From Acidobacteriota bacterium (GTDB lineage: Bacteria > Acidobacteriota > Vicinamibacteria > Vicinamibacterales > JAKQTR01), in assembly GCA_026393735.1 (NCBI GenBank), contig JAPKZP010000448.1, positions 1-6,780 on the forward strand: a DNA stretch of 6,780 bases, written 5' to 3'. The notes beneath the pieces are model-generated. The model saw nothing but the letters and a program-made list of their open reading frames with translations. It did not search any database and was not told the DNA's origin. The position numbers and the translations under genes are program-made. Shown here one piece after another: positions 6,332-6,780 of this stretch; the first letter of the stretch is position 1; every line of letters starts with the position of its first letter.

Positions 6332-6780
6332 ATGAAGATGTTCAGGATACTCGCGCTGCTGGCCGCGCTGGTCCCGGCGTCCGTGCAAGCGCAGTCGACG
6401 GCGGCTCCAGCCGCGTCAGCGGCCAATCCCGCGCCGGCCGCCGCCATGACGCGCGCCGAATTCGTCGCGATGGTCTCCGACTACTTCCAGTGGGTGCACT
6501 GGTCGGAATACAACGACTACGCGAAGCCGGTTCCTCGCCAGTTCAGCGACGTCCGTACCGGCGACAAGTTCGGGAAACAGATTGAGTGCGCGCTCGAGGA
6601 ATCGATTGTCGTGCCGGACACCGACAACAAGTTCAATCCCAACAAGCCGATGACGCATCAGGACGCAGCGGCGATCCTGACCTCGGCGTTCAAGCTCGCG
6701 CAGGCGCCCGCGATTCCGGGACGTCCGGCCGACACACTGACGCGTACGGCGGCAACGGCGATCCTGAACAGCATCACCTC
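6332..6780 (+). CDS. Exported S-layer-homology (SLH) domain protein (3' end outside window)
   Basis: The frame is open from 6332 to the right edge, 149 codons. Residues 1-20 are a signal peptide (ending ASVQA), followed by an Ala/Pro-rich linker (about residues 22-38). Residues 39-55 (MTRAEFVAMVSDYFQW) look like the closing part of an SLH module. Residues 71-122 form a complete module: FSDV, then IECALEESIVVPD, FNPNKPMTHQDAAAIL. Another closing motif, LTRTAATAIL, appears at about 136-145. SLH modules anchor proteins to the cell surface by binding cell-wall or envelope polymers; in Gram-negative-type cells the partner differs by lineage and is unknown here. The region after residue 50 has an unusual aromatic stretch (YFQWVHWSEYNDY). 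It follows the TAXI gene by 44 bp on the same strand with no terminator visible between, suggesting one operon. The remainder of the protein, and so its main function, is outside the window. Confidence 0.75.
   Translation, partial: MKMFRILALLAALVPASVQAQSTAAPAASAANPAPAAAMTRAEFVAMVSDYFQWVHWSEYNDYAKPVPRQFSDVRTGDKFGKQIECALEESIVVPDTDNKFNPNKPMTHQDAAAILTSAFKLAQAPAIPGRPADTLTRTAATAILNSIT

Noticed and set aside
1..6780. CRISPR array, tRNA, rRNA, insertion sequence or toxin-antitoxin/defence genes
   Set aside because: No regularly spaced repeats, clover-leaf-like segments, transposase motifs or terminal inverted repeats were seen on either strand by eye.

Overview
The window looks like a fragment of a high-GC, Gram-negative-type bacterium, most likely an acidobacterium of the Vicinamibacterales kind. 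The reasons are a large Oar-like TonB-dependent receptor with an N-terminal carboxypeptidase-regulatory-like domain, several exported proteins, a TAXI-type solute-binding protein followed by an SLH-domain protein, and strong G/C preference at third codon positions. The lineage is an inference from gene content, not from a marker gene.

Layout. The left half is read on the minus strand. An Oar-like receptor (3863 down to 768) is followed, after a 174-bp gap holding a long two-part hairpin (655-711), by an exported alpha/beta hydrolase of the hormone-sensitive-lipase type, which starts at 593 and runs off the left edge. The receptor is broken. It has an in-frame TAA at 1565-1563, a frame change near 1515-1507 and a second one near 979-974 that restores the original frame. 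Both frame changes fall where conserved stretches of the family seem to be missing. The first 766 codons and the natural C-terminal end are well preserved.

A 203-bp divergent intergenic region (3864-4066) with an AT-rich core separates the receptor from aroD on the plus strand. aroD encodes a type I 3-dehydroquinate dehydratase (4067-4840) with all expected active-site residues; it is the one clear housekeeping gene here. After it comes a 382-bp stretch without an intact gene. I see nothing in its first part (about 4841-4987). The second part holds a short frameshifted C-terminal remnant, possibly of an alpha/beta hydrolase, ending at 5162 and followed at once by a strong GC-rich hairpin (5172-5201).

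The right end is a probable two-gene operon on the plus strand. It has an exported TAXI-family solute-binding protein (5223-6287) whose mature chain has only four cysteines, arranged as two CxxC pairs, and 44 bp later an exported SLH-domain protein (6332 to the right edge, incomplete). No TRAP membrane subunit is visible.

The genes do not form one obvious pathway: outer-membrane uptake plus a secreted hydrolase on the left, shikimate synthesis in the middle, periplasmic or surface proteins on the right. I found no CRISPR array, tRNA, rRNA, insertion sequence or defence system. The points most worth a second look are the clustered decay of the receptor, the paired CxxC motifs in the TAXI protein, the TAXI-SLH pairing and the two long hairpins.
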